This document shows positions 1 to 15,000 of a DNA stretch of 64,000 bases, piece after piece. Made by a program: the position numbers and the translations under genes. Origin of the DNA: Cordilura impudica (Eukaryota > Arthropoda > Insecta > Diptera > Scathophagidae); the NCBI GenBank assembly GCA_963682025.1, contig OY821517.1, positions 95,105,946-95,169,945 of the forward strand, written 5' to 3'. The notes under the pieces were generated by a model. It did no database searches. It saw only the letters and a list, made by a program, of their open reading frames with translations, and was not told the DNA's origin. Within the stretch, counting starts at the first letter, position 1, and the number at the start of each line of letters is the position of its first letter.

Positions 1-3000
1 AATGCCATCCGCACAACCACAGAGGAAAGATCGAAAAAGATACAACGAAACGAAATGATCGAATGCCAAATGCACGAAGGTCGTTTAAATTGTGCCAAGG
101 TCAGAGATAGTCTTCAAAAGGGCTCTTTTTTATTTGTACCGTATCCTTTTTATAGAAACAAAATAAAAAAATTATAAATTCGTAGTTTATTGATGTAAAC
201 TTGTTACAAATTCGAATTTAAAATGTGTCGATATTTAAATTAGCTTCTTAGAGGAAAATTATTTTTGTGCTAAATATCTTAACCACGATAGTTCTAAAAT
301 TTAAATATTTGCACATATTGTTCGTAGGTTGTTACACAATCTGGCCATTTTTTAGCCGTGACACACACCTTAAAAAATAAAGCTACCAGATATATTTTTA
401 TAAACGTTTGACAGTTCATTTTGCTTGTTGTGAGGTTATGTTTACAGATTTCTTTCCAAACAATTATTTGGTTTCCAAAATTAATTTTTATTGCAACTGC
501 TTGTTTTATTAAATTCTATAATTTATTTTAACTTTAAATTTAATTCCACTAAAATGACCGAAGAGGAACAAGTAAGTTAAATAATGCTAGCGTGGAAAAC
601 TTTAATAGCTGTGCTGTTTTCTTTTTTATAGACACAAGTTGTTCTGCCGGTTAAGGAACCATTGGATTTGATAAGGCTGAGCTTGGATGAAAAAGTTTAC
701 GTTAAAATGCGCAATGAACGAGAATTACGAGGACGTCTTCATGTAAGTCTATTTTATATGATATATGTATGTAGTTTTTATGATATGAATAAGAACTTGA
801 GCTTATTACAAACAAACTTGCGATAAACTTTGTGATATCTTGCTAAGGTTCTCAACTGCTTCAATTCGAGGAAGCTAAATTAAAAGGATATAAAGGAGTT
901 CTATGATATTGAATTTTGGTGTAAGATCTAGGAAGTATTGGATGTGATTGAAAATGTTCATATCAAAAATATGTATATTGTCTCAAGTTATGTGTTTTAC
1001 AATTCTTTTTCTAAAGCATGAAATATTTGTGGAAAGTAAATCCAGTTCATAGCATTAGAATACTTCCTTTTAATGCTATTTATAATGGGCCAGTTCATGT
1101 TAATTTTGGACATGCTAATTATTAAGATTAAGAACATTCATTTGAACATTCATCGCCTTGACACATTACTAATTTTTCAAAATTGTAAAATTTTAGGTCA
1201 GAATAGTCAAAAATGGATATATCCAATTTTCTCTAAATTGAATTTAAAACTAATGTTAAATGTTTCGTATCCATTTAAATATTTAATATAACGCGTATGC
1301 TAGAACTACTCTTTTCCAGAAAATTCCAGCACTTAAAAAAAGATAAAAGATAAAAAAAGATACTTTAAATATATTTATTAGTCTTCTGTCAGCGTCAAAA
1401 TAAAGTAAACACATTAGTTACTCATATTGAAAGTTTTATTAAATTTAAGTAATTAACAGAAAATCAAATGTAAATATAAGGCACTCAAGAATTATTTAAT
1501 AATAATTGAACTCAATATAAACAAGACGCAATAGTATTACAAAACAGAAATTAATAAACTATATTTAGAAAATGACCAAATTTTTGACGTCAAAAAAAGT
1601 AAACAACAAACAAAAGGAAACTTAACTTCAATTTAAAAAGCAAATTTTTAAATATTTGATTTGTTTTCGTTTGGCCTTAAGCAGCTCATATAGTCTCCCA
1701 GGCATCGACTCGACAAGTGTTATATCGGCGGAGATTGTGCTCCATTCCCTTAGAGCCTTCTTTAAGCCTGCCTTGCTTGAATTAGCCCTTTCGGGGACTG
1801 TGCCGGATGATGAAGTGTCTTAGGAGTCCGGTACAGTAGTCACTCTTTCACAATTTTAGACGTATACATTGGATCGTTGTCCTGTTGAAAGATCCATTTT
1901 CCAAACCTAGTTTGTCGACGCTAGGGGCCGCACTGGTCTTCAAAATGGCTAAGTAATCCATTTATAATATAGTTTTCTGAGTAGCTGACGAATGTTGCTT
2001 TCCCATAGTGAGATCATTTTATTTTACATCTTTTTGGTTATTATTAATATTATTATTTATATTCTTCCCCGAAATATAAAAAAGCGAAGTGATTGTTACT
2101 TCTGTTTAATTTTTTTACGCTTTAAATCTGATGAATTTTCACTTTCGAAAAACATTTTTAATGTTTTAATTAAATTTAATTATCTGCTTAAAAGAAAATA
2201 ATTTACTGCTTTGTTTTGAAAAATGTTTGCAATTAGACTTTGATATCATGATTTCATTAAATTTGTCTCAAGTTCTCGATATCCCAAAAAAATAGTATTT
2301 AATCCACGTTGCAGCTTTAATGTACATTCTGTATCTGGGTTGGTAGTAAGGCAGAAGCACATGAACTATGCAATAAAAATTTTAAATTTTTCCAAACTTT
2401 TGTTAATGTTAACGACTCACTTTAATTTTTTTTTTTTACGAATTGATATTTGCGTTTTATATATTCTATTTTTTAAAAGTATAAATAATTCCCTGATCTA
2501 AGGGCTGATTAATGCTGGTTATGTTAAGTCAAAAAAATTCAACCTGAACCTTAGGAGGTTCTAAGTGGAGATGGCCAGTTGCGATGTCCATAATTAGTAG
2601 AACTTTAAATTCGAGGATTACATAATTGCTTTCTTAGTTATTAAGTCTTTTTAAACTTTTCCTAGAACTGTGTGTCTTGAGTATGATGAATATTTTACAT
2701 TAAGTTATGTACCAGAAACAACCGATTTTCTCATAGAGACCTCAATTATTATTTGTAGCTCTAATATGTGGATTGCCTAGTTTAAAATGTTTGCTATATC
2801 CACATAAGGTGCGTCGCAAAACTATAGCAGAAGGCCATGCTTTCAAATGATTGTTCTGCAATTAAATTTGTGATCAATGAAAGGTTACTCTTTATATACA
2901 ATAATTGTTATTAGTTAATGCAATTGCACGTTTATACCTCTCTATTGTATTTATCGTTATAAAATTCACTTGCAGTCATAAAAGCCACATGTTTTTTCGA

Positions 3001-6000
3001 TTCATAACTAGCATAACAGCATGCTGGCCACTACAAAACCTTGATAGTTCTCGATTGCAGCCACTCTACTGTTTCCTCACTATTGTGCACAGGAGCATTG
3101 TCATGTTGAAAAATTAAAGGTTTGTGGCTGATTTGTTCTACTTTGCAACATTGTAATGTGGCCTCTAATTTTCATTCGTCCAGTTACCACCTGCAATTCA
3201 AACAAACCATCATTATGAAATGCATACATAATAGTAATGATAACTTGTTTTTGTAAAAAAAAAACGATTTTCAAATCCCGTAAATTGTAGATTGCATAAA
3301 AAAAAATCCGCATAAAACGAGACCTGAGTGTATAACAGATCTGCTTGAAGTTTTCTTTCACTCATTAATTTTCACTTGAATAAACAATTTACATCAAATT
3401 AAAACTATTTTCAATTGTTGTTGCACTTCATAAACTATACAAACACTTCAAAATGTTACTATAAAACCGATACATCAGTTAATAAGTGTTCAGAACTAAA
3501 ACAAAATGTTGTTAAGTCGATTTCAATATTTGTATTCTGCCTTTGCACTTGGAATCTTAGTATTGTTGCTAAAAAATGTAGAAGGATATCAGGAATCTTC
3601 AATTGCATTGAAATATAATTCAACGGATATCTGTAACGAAACGAATTGCCAATCTATCGTGCTATACAAGGGGATAATCACAGCTCTAAACAATGTGGAA
3701 TCCCATCTAACTAATAGCGTTTATCTAGCAGCTATGCAGGATATTAACTTGTATAGGCCTGCCAACATATTAGTAGAGGATTTGTGGTCAACTTATCAGA
3801 AAGGAGATCGTGAAAGTTTTCTTACAATGATTCGGTCGCAATTAAGTTTATTTTGGATTCAACAAAATCAAATTGTCGATAGAAATTATCTTTTGAAAGC
3901 TGCCTACTGTTTTCGAAAAATACAACGTGATCCTTTGTATGCATGTCTTAGCAGCCAGGAAAAATATAATCTAGAAAAAGCCATTAAAAGTTTGCCCTCT
4001 TCCCTGAAGTATGTATTTTTTAAAAACAAATTTTGCCTGCTTAATAAAATGCACTCGGAAGTTTTGTATCAAGCTGGTGTCGATTTAGATAAGACAACAC
4101 GCTATCTTTTTACATGGAGTGGTGAAAAAAATATCGCTGGAGATAATGGATGGATTACTCCAATATATGTTGACTTGCCAAATGATAAAATAACAAACGT
4201 TAATCTAATTATGTATGGCGAAGTCCATAGAGGCATTACATATAGAAATTCGGATTATGCCAATATAATAGTTGCAAATAAAACTGAACAGATTGTTAAT
4301 AATGATATTTGGACAATGTATTTGGAAGATGATGAGCATATACTTTTGCAACAAAATGGTTATACAATGTGTGCTACAAAAAATCATGATTCACAAAGAC
4401 GTTTTGTTTATGGTTTACTAAATATATCAGTTAAGGATACAAATTGCCTATGGAGCCCCGGTGAATGTGATCGAAGATCATAAAAAAATCTAAAATTAAA
4501 ACATCTTTATTTGAACTATGGTTATAGGGTTTAACAGATAAAATATTCATTAAAAAAAAACATTAGTAACCATATATTACGTCAATTTTAATTTGATAAT
4601 GTTAAGTTATTAAATTCTAATTCATGTTTAATGTTTACATTTGTTATTTAACAATTATTATTATTTTAAACTCCTTTAATAAGAGTTTGTATTCATAAAC
4701 TTTCTATAACTATTAAATGTGTGGTGTTATTAAGCTGGCAACTTTTCTCGTTTTCTTTCATTTATTGTTAGTGCTATATGAAATAATTTATAGATTAGGT
4801 TGTTAATTCACACAAATACACAATTAAAAAAATTATTCTATCATCTATAATATTAAGAGGCAAGGCGATTTCTTGTGACCGATATAAAAATTTATTTTCA
4901 AACCTATTTTGACCAAAAATACCTCATTTGAAAGGAATTTATTTTTAGTTGTCCACCATATGTAAGGATTTACACCGTCTGAAACACTTTTTGGAGTAAT
5001 GCTCATTTAAAGTTGCAACTAACACATACATAAAACACATACTCTGTGTGTGTTTTTTATTATAAATATCAAAAGCCCTGTGTTGAATTGTGAATTCTCT
5101 AAAATTGATTAGCATATCTTAAGGCTCTTATATAATTATTAAATGGAAAAAATAAAATTTCCTAGAATTTGCAATCGAATTTCAAGGGCTGAGCTGTGCT
5201 AGTATTAATTACTAGGGTAATATTAAAAAGTTTATACAAAGTGAATTATGTCAGCAATTTCCAAAAAAGCACATTTAAAATTAACTTAAAAAAAATAAAA
5301 TAAAATAAAAAAATAAAAATTCACTTTCAGTAACCACCCGCCAATTTTCATAGTTACTTAAAATTGTATTTATAAATATTTAACATTTTTATATTTTTTA
5401 GATGAAACTTTTATGAATTCTTTCTGCAAAAAAAAAAAAAAAAAATAATAATAAATCCTTAAAAGTGTGTCTATGTCAGTTTAGGAGAAAATATAGTTTT
5501 TGTAATTTTGCTTATTTTGATATATATGTAGTTAGTTACGCTCAACAGCTTAAATACAAAATTTCATTCAAATATATTAATATTTGCGATCTGATAGACG
5601 AAAAGACCGACGGACGGACCGATCGGTATAATAAAAATTGGGTATTGATCAGATCTTCTTGGTAGTTACAAGTGTCAGCACTCATTATACCCTGACCACA
5701 GAGTGGTAAGAGGGCGATCCTATAACAACCCGACCTGACAAAGAGAACACAACAAATATGGGGGAAAACGTTCTTTATTTCTCAACAATATCTTCCGCTA
5801 GCGATGTTTAACACTTTTTAGCGATATTCAATAACTTCGATACCCTGTTTAGTAAGAACTGTCTAGGTCCTTAAAGAAGCCATCAACCACAACATCCACT
5901 TCGTCATTGTTAGAAAATATTTTACCACCGAGCCATTTTTTAAGTATGGAAATAGAAAATAACCTTAGGGAGCTAAATCTAGCGATTAAGGTGCGCGATG

Positions 6001-9000
6001 AAGCAATTCGAACTTTAATTCACGGATTATGGACATCGCAATAGTGGATGTGTGAACTGATGCATTGTCTTCATGACAACACTTTCTTTTACGCCGAATG
6101 CGGCCTTTTTTCCTTAATTTCATCACTTAAACGTTGCAATAAATTATCCTAATACTCGCCGTGGTTTATTTTCCTTTTTGAAGATAATAATTAAACAGAC
6201 GCCATAACTTTGCCTGCAGATGGAACTGTCTTCGCTTCTTTGGACACCATTCTCCCATTTCAGACCACTTTTTTTTGACTGTTTCTTTGTCTGAGGTGTG
6301 AAGTGGTGGACCTATGTCTCATCCATGGCTACAAATCGACGCAATGACTTTATTGAACGTTGTCAAAAACTCTATTGAAACTTCTTCACTACTGTTTTTG
6401 TTCTATTGTGAGCAAACGCGGCACCCATCTTGTTTTCTCATTTCCAAATTTTCGGACAATATGCGATGTTTAACACTTTTTGATACACGCTCATATTCAG
6501 CCGACGATCACCCAATACCATTTTGTGGATAGTTTATAAGAGGAGGTTTTTAGGTCTTTATCGGATCTTAAAGACGAAGTGTGCATAATTATAAAATGCG
6601 GATGCGATGGTGCTAAACAAAGAAAAAATTTGCGGAGAACAATTTAAAGCTTGTTTTCTATATCTGTGGTACCACTTCAATTTTTTTGTACGATTAGATA
6701 TTGTCGACCCATTAAATTTTTTTTTTTTCACCAAAGAAACACGATAAGTCATTACAAAGGAAGTGAAGCACATTCAGGTCCAAATTTCGAAACTGACTAT
6801 TTTAATTTCAAAGTTAAAGCTTTTATGGTTTTATGTGTAATTGACGGAAAAGTCTGTATTGCGCTGTCAGTATACACTTCATCCGAGTATGCTATTTGTG
6901 TGGCGCTACCCCAAAAACTATGAACAATATAAGTGCCTTATCAGCAGTGTTGCCATTTTAGCAATTTAGTTGCTAGATTTAGCAACTTTTTTGTCGTTTA
7001 ACATCCAAAATTTATGAAAAGATGCTAGATGCTAACTTAGCATCTTTAATTAATATAAAGTTGCTTTAGCATCTTTTTTTTGATTTTTTTTTTCATCATA
7101 TTTACAATATACAATTTTAATTTTCCAAGGACCAGCACACTTAGACTCTGGGGTCCGTTGTGATACCACGGGACGAATGGGTGTTCCCCTCAGTCCCCAC
7201 CGAAAAACCAGTTCGAGCTTCTGATGAAGCCCCTCAGATGTGAAATTCCACGTTTGAGAGGTCAGAGAGATCGTGAAAAACGGCGATCCCAATGTCCGTA
7301 GTCTTGTTCTGGATAGCGCCGGGCAGTGGCAGAGGAAGTGTTCTACCTCCTCCACATCCAAGCAGCTACGACAGAAATCATTTGACGAGACCTTAAGGCG
7401 CCCAGCGTGTCTCCCTGTAAGGCAGTGCCCAGTAAAAACAGCAACTACCGTTGAGATCTCCCCACGGGGAGTGATAATAGCGCATTTGTACGCTTTCGTT
7501 TCAGAGCATGCCAGATTTGTCTTGTGATCCTACACGTTAATCCATTAGCCCATCTGTTATTCGTTATGCCAGCGGTGCGAAGCCGAAGTTCAAGCTTGCA
7601 CGATTCCAGGGGTGTACCAACACATTCCAAATCCGCTGGAACCTGTAAGGTAGTACCCTGTCTTGCCAGCTCATCCGCTTTGCAGTTTCCCGGTATGTTC
7701 CTGTGCCCTGGGACCCATATGAGCCTGATGTCGAACTGCTTGGCCATCTCATTTAAGGACGTGCGGCAGCTAAGGGCGGTTCTCGTTTTCAGGAACATTG
7801 ATCGCATGGATTTTACCGCGGCTTGACTATCAGAATAGATGTTGACTGCGGTCGTAGACAGAATATTCCGACCCAACCAGTCAGCAACCTCCTTTATTGC
7901 CAGTATCTCTGCCTGATATACACTGCAGTGGTCTGGTAACCTTCGAGCCAGATTTAGTCCAAGCTCCCCTGAATGGACTCCAAAACCAACCTGACCGCAC
8001 AATTTCGATCCGTCAGTATAGAAATTTTCGGAACGCCTACTGCCTGGTGTCCTTCCAGACCAAGATTCCCTGGTCGGTATTAGTGTACAGTAGTGACGCT
8101 CAAATACGCTCCTTCGAGTAGTGTAATACACGTTCAATGGCAAGTTCCTGTCATTCAGGATCACTCCGTGGCCACAATTGTAGCCCGGCCATTGTAGTGT
8201 GCTTCATAATCGAATGGCCGATGAGGCCGCCGACTGCTTCCCTAATATGTCCAGTGGTATTAGGTGTAATAGGATGTTCAAGGTATCCGAAGGTGTAGTA
8301 CGAAGGGCTCCAGTGATGCACATGGAAGCCATTCTCTGTACCCTTGCGAGAAGGTTGTTATTGGTGGCCTTCTCCAAAGCAGGCCACCAGACGATGACTC
8401 CATACAGGGGTATTGGACGGACCATCGCTGTATAGATCCAGTGAGCAATTTTCGGACTAAAGCCCCATCGCTTACCAATGGCCTTCTTACAGGAGTATAA
8501 AGCTATAGTCGCCTTCTTCACCCGCTCCTCCAAATTCCGTCTGAAGTTCAGCTTCCTGTCCAGGAATACGCCAAGATACTTGGCTCCATCAGAGAAGGCG
8601 ATTCATGCCGTTGAGAGAAATGGGATCGAAGGTAGGGATCTTATACTTCCTAGTGAAAAGAACAAGTTCCGTTTTGGTCGGATTAACCCCCAGACCGCAA
8701 CCCCTTGCCCAGATAGATAGCTCTGTGAGAGCCCGTTGCAGGATATCTCTAATTGTAGATAGAAACTTCCCATTTACGGCCATGACCACGTCGTCAGCAT
8801 ATGCGACTACGCTGCAGCCTTGCCCCTCCAACGATACTAGCACTGGGTTTAGCGCCAAGTTCCAGAGAAGTGGTGATAGAACGCCACCTTGTGGCGTTCC
8901 CCTGTTCACAAATCGGGATATTTCCGACGTTCCCAGTTTAGACGTTATCCGCCTGTTGACAAGCAGATTTCCAATTAATGAGATGATCACAGAATTCACT

Positions 9001-12000
9001 CCTAGACTAGATAGTGCCGCTATTATCGAGTCCGGTGTGATGTTGTTAAAAGCCCTTTCTATATTCCAAAAGGCTGTCATAGTGTATTCTGCCGAGAGCG
9101 ATTTCTCGATGGTACCTACAAGCTCGTGTAGAGCTGTTTCAGTTGACCTTCCCTTGCTGTAGGCATGTTGCCTCGTTGATAGCAGTTTAGGGTCAATAAT
9201 TCTACGTAAGTAAGAGTCTATCATACGCTCCATTGTCTTCAATAGGAACGATGATAGGCTTATTGGTCTGAAATCCTTTGGGACAGTGTGTGAGCTCTTT
9301 CCAGCTTTTGGAATGAACACCACTCTTGTCTCCCTCCATTTCAAAGGAATATACGCTGTGTTTATGCAGCAAGTGAAAAGACTGCATAGCCAAGGGGAAA
9401 TGTAGTCCGACACATGCTGCAATTCAGCTGGAATGATACCGTCAGGTCCCGGAGATTTGTAAGGTTTGAAGCTTTTAATCGCCCAGGTCAATTTTGGTAC
9501 ATTAACTATCTCCGAAGCAATGTCCGCCGTGCTAGTGTCAGAGTATTCCAACGCCTGTAGTGACGTATGAGAATTGCCTGGAAAATGGGTGTCCAGTAGC
9601 AAGCTAAGTGATTCTCCACTGGAGGTGGTCCACACCCCCACTGGATCCTTCAAATAGCCTAATATGTGAGGGGTAGAAGCCAGAACCTTTCGCAGCCTCT
9701 ATGTTATTACAGAATTTTTTCCAAGAATCGCATTTTGCCGTTCTAATCTTCTTCTTATAGGTCCTAAGCTGCACCTTGTACGCCGACCAATCCTCGTCCG
9801 CTCTTGAAGACTTTGCCTTGTTAAAGAGTTTTCTGCAGGAGTCTCTACCCTGCTGCAGCTCGCTAGATCACCATGGTGGTTTCTTCTTGCCCTTAGGCCT
9901 TGCCACTGGGCAAGAAGAATCTAAAGACTTGTTAAAAACCGTCGTAATATGATCCACAAGACAATCAATGTCCGCAGAATTGCGCGGTTCGGTTGAGGGT
10001 ATTGTTTCCAATATCCCAGCAAAGGTTTTCCTATACTTAACCCAATCTGTCCTCTTCAGATTCCTGGGGACACTCTCCGTTGGGTCCTTTTCTCTAAGTA
10101 AGAATTCGATATAGCGATGGTCAGAAAAGGAGTGGTCATCCAACATCCTCCAACCATCAATTTTATCAAATAGTGTATCTGATACAAAGGTAGCGTCAAG
10201 AACCTCCCTTCTAATACTAGTCACAAAGGTCGGTTCATTTCCCTAGTTACATATATACAGGTTAGTACTAAGTAAAAACTCAAAAAGCAACTCACCTCTT
10301 TCGTTTATGTCCGTACTTCCCCAGATCGGATGATGCGCATACAACACTGAATACAACCTCTTTATGGATTAAAGTTAATAAAAATTCTATTGGCGAAAAT
10401 ACATTTAAAGAGTTATCATTATTTGTATTGGCTTTATTAGTTTTGTCTTTCTCAAAAGCCGAAGTTGAACGTTTGTTTAGTTTAATGGCTTTAGTTAAAA
10501 GCAAACATTGAACAGAATAAAATCCTAGTTGTTATGTTCTATAATACGTATTAAAGAAGGTTTGAAATTGAAAAATGGGTGCTGTTACACTTACAATATA
10601 CCGAGCGATGTCGTTGATAAAAGTCGATCGTCAGAAAAATATCAGAGCCAAGAAGAACTTGAAGATGAAGACATCACAGAAATATTAGATTCCATATCGT
10701 ATCTTTTGATAATGTAAATTCTGTTATATTTGAAATTAAAAAAATCCCTGTAAAATTAAATATATTTAATTTAATCCAAAATAATTTTAATTAAAATTTA
10801 AAAAATATAAATCGAAACTTATGTTTTATATTAATTTTTTGATTTAAAAACCAAAGAATTTATTAATAAGTATTTAATTTTTCAATATAAAGGTAATGAA
10901 ATTTAAAAAAAAAAAATTGCAACTTTTTTTTGACTCCAGTATGTTTTAGCATATTTTTTTGTAATTTAGCATCTTTGCAATTTCAAATTATGGCAACACT
11001 GCTTATCAGAACGAAAAACGACAACGAAATAAGTTAAAATATCGAAGTTGAATTTTCTTCGGACAAAAACATTTTTATACCCTATACCACTATGTGGTTT
11101 GGGTATAATGACTTTGTGCTGCTGTTTGTAACAACCAAAAATATTTGACCTAGACCCATCTTTAATTATACCGATCGAATCAGAATCACTTTCTGAGTTG
11201 ATTTAACAATGTCCGTCCGTCCGTCCGTCCGTCCGTCTGTGTGTCCATGTAAACCTTGTAATCAAACTGCAGGTCGCAAATATGAATATATTTTGATGAA
11301 ATTTGGTATATAAGCTTTTATCAGCCATGGGATGAACGCTATTGAAATTGGTGAGAATCGTTCCATGTTCAGACCTAGCCCCCATACAAATTACCCCTAT
11401 GAAATCGACATAAATTGTCATAAGATCCAAATTGTCATATAGATCTTACTCAAATTGGGTTTATATGCGTTCATTACATCCATTAATGAGTAGTCCAAAA
11501 ATGATCCCTTTGGCCCCATATAGAGCTGCTTCCCGATTTTCACTTAAATCTATTAAAAAACAAAAATATTGCACTGATTCTTCTCAAATTTTGTTTGTAT
11601 ATATTTTTGCAAAATACAAGAGACTTTACCAAACATGATCAGGATCGGTCCATTTTTGGACCTAGTCCCCATATAGATATAGCATCCGATATGAACTTTT
11701 TCATATCTGCAGCCAAAAAAATTAATAAAAATCCCACTCGAATTTGGTTTTTGCTTATTTTCTATGTCCAGTTAGTTGGGCCTAAGAGATAGGGTTTCTA
11801 AACGCATGGTATAGGGTATCGTATAGTCGGTCTAGACCGACTATAATTTTCTTACTTGTTTTTTTATGCTACGCCTCCGTTTATGCAATATTTCATTAGT
11901 ACAAAAAATACGATAGTGATAGTGCACGATCTATAGTTCAAAAATAATTTTTGGAATTAAAACTTAAAAAGGAGAGTTAATATGGGAAGGGGACTAGTTT

Positions 12001-15000
12001 TTGTCCAATGTTCTTCATCATAGGTTTGAACCTCCGCATTCAGAATGCAAGCATGCAAGCTCTAATTAAAGTAAGTCCTCCTAGATTGTCAAAATCTTCC
12101 ACTGTGCGACGCTGATGCAAAATCAAAATTGAATTTAAAATCTTTTGTTAAAAAATTAATTAAATATTAAAAAATAGGGGTTCTCTTGTCATATTTGTGA
12201 GTCTACTTATCATCACTGCTCTTGCATCTAGAACCTGTAAGTCGATTTTTGTATGACAAAACATACGCTTATCTCAAAAATAATTTTAGTTTACGACATA
12301 TCGCTGATAAAAAATATTAAATTGTCATTAAGGCCCTCTTTAGCTCTTACTTACCATTTATCACTTTGATAAAATTTGAATACACGATTTAGACTCAACA
12401 AGACACACAGATTTCAAAAATGCAATCAGATGTATCGTATCGCTTCAATTTACGAAATAGTTTACACTGTAGTTAGAAAACCATTTCAATGCGTTTATTG
12501 ATCAATATAAATTTTTGGCTGGACAAATATACTCGTCTATAAAGCGTAAACTAAATCTATTTAAAAAATCCCAATATCAGTTTTAGAATTGAGATTCCAT
12601 AATCTGTGCTGGTACTTATAGCCTTGATAAGTTATTAAAAATGGAATGTTTTCTAATTTTCAACAATAATTTTCTCGCGGGAAACGGATTCAGAATCAGC
12701 ATATTTAACTCTAGTTAAACAAATACCGTTTATATACTATTATGGTCACACATGGAATTAAAATAAACAAGTAAGAGAATTATAGTCGGTCTAGACCGAC
12801 TAACGATACCCTATACCATGGTTTAGAGAACCTATCTCTTCGGCCCAACTAATTGGATATACAAAATAAGCATAAACCAAATTTGAATGGCATTGTTAAT
12901 TTTTTTGGCTGCAGATATGAAAAAGTTCATATCGGGTGCTATATTTATATGTGGACTAGGTGGAAAAATGGACCGATCCTGACCATATTTGGCAAAGTCA
13001 CTTATAAGTATTTTGAAAAAATATAAACAAACCAAATTTGAGAAAAATCTGTGCAATATTTTTGTTTTTTGATAGATTTAAGTGAAGATCGGCAAGCAGC
13101 TCTATATGGGGCCTATGGCTATGAATTGTCCTATAGGCTTTATTTTTGGACTACAGATTAATGGGTGTAATCAACACAGACACACCCAATTTGACCGAGA
13201 TCTATATGATAATTTGAATCATATGGCAATTTAAGTCGATTTCATAGGTGTCATTTGTATGGAGGCTAGGTCTGAACATGGACCGAATTTCACCAATAGC
13301 GTTCATCCTATGGCCGATAAAAGCTTACATACCAAATTTAATTAAAATATATTCATATTTGCGACCTGTAATTTGATTACAAGGTTTACATGGACACACA
13401 GACGGACAGACGGACAGATGGACGGACATCGCTAACTCGACTCAGAAAGTGATTCTGAGTCGATCGGTATAATAAAAGATGGGTCTAGATAGTTACAAAC
13501 AGCAGCACAAAGTCATTATACCCAAACCGCATATTGGTATAGGGTATAATGAGAACATAGAACATTTATAATCGAGTATAGTAACATTGGAGAAAATATA
13601 AAAATAACTTACTTGGCCCTTTAGTTTTGCCACTTCTATTACTTATCCAAGTTTTGACGCAATTATAGTTTTGCCCCATTCGTCATTCGTCGAAGAGTGT
13701 TCTTTAAAGTAGTTTTTTGTTTTTTTTTTTATACCCTGTACCACTATGTGGTTTGATTCGATTTAACGATGTCCGTCCGTCCGCCTGTCTGTCCATGTAA
13801 AACTTGTAATCAAACTGCAGGTCGCAAATATGAATATATTTTGATGAAATTTGGTAAGTCATGGGATGAACACTATTGAAATTGGTGAGAATCGGTCCAT
13901 GTTCAGACCTAGCCCCCATACAAATGACCCCTATGAAATCAACATAAATTGCCATAAGATCCAAATTATCATATAAATCTTAGTCAAATTGGGTTTGTAT
14001 GTGTTTATTACATCCATTAATCAGTAGACGAAAAACGATCCCTATGGGACAACTCTTAGTCATTGGCCCCATATAGAGCTGCTTCCCGATCTTCACTTAA
14101 GTCTATCAAAAAACAAAAGTATTGCACTGATTCTTCTCAAATTTTGTCCGCATATATTTTTGCAAAATACAAGAGACTTTACCAAACATGGCCACGATCG
14201 GTCCATTTTTGGGCCTAATCCCCATATAGATATAGCATCCGATATGAACTTTTTCATATCTGCAACCAAAAAAATTAATAAAAGTCCCACTCAAATTTGG
14301 TTTGAGAGATAGGAGCCTGAGAGATAGGGTCTCTAACCACATGGTATAGAGTATCGTATAGTCGGTCTAGACCGACTATAATTTTCTTACTTGTTTTGTT
14401 AATATTGTTTTTAACAATTACGATTCTTTATATGCGTTGCGGAATCCACAACAAAAAACAAAGGTTTGAATGATTTGAACATTTTTATTTCAGGCATTTG
14501 ATCAACATTTAAATATGGTATTGGGAGATGCCGAAGAAACCGTAACCACTGTAGAAATTGATGAAGAAACTTATGAAGAAGTCTACAAGACAACAAAACG
14601 TACCATACCTATGTTATTTGTAAGGGGTGATGGTGTTATTTTAGTATCACCGCCTATGAGAGTAGGTTAGAATTAATATTTACCAAATAATATAACTGAA
14701 TAAAGGCTAAAATGAAGAAGTTACGGAGTTTTATTTTCACATTTTTTAATAAAAACATAATCATTTTGAAATGATATTCCTTAACTCCTTTAAAAATATA
14801 ATATATATGTAGATATGATCCAGATTTCAATCACTCGCCTTGTTTAAAATTTGGCCATAAAGCTCATTGGGCTTTAATTATTGGTTATTTAATCACAGAT
14901 AAAGATGAGGTTTGTATTTATTATTGTTTTATAAATGAATGGAAATTGTGTAAACAAACAAAATTATTTTCGTTCATTTCAGTTTTATGTTTTAGCCCGC

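Larger units (their letters stand above)
6945..11001 (+). mobile_element. hAT DNA transposon with intact ends, split by a LINE
   Basis: Terminal inverted repeats CAGTGTTGCCAT (6945) and ATGGCAACACTG (ending 11001) are flanked by a perfect 8-bp target duplication, CTTATCAG, at 6937-6944 and 11002-11009. The termini and TSD length are those of hAT elements. The inner sequence at both ends repeats TTTAGCA/AGCATCTTT subterminal motifs. A transposase C-terminus survives at 10345-10717. Most of the interior is replaced by the LINE at 7071-10250. Confidence 0.93.

Noticed and set aside
7273..9162. Plus-strand frames of 84-185 codons across 7273-9162
   Set aside because: They are antisense shadows of the minus-strand LINE coding region, which has clear RT and RNase H motifs.
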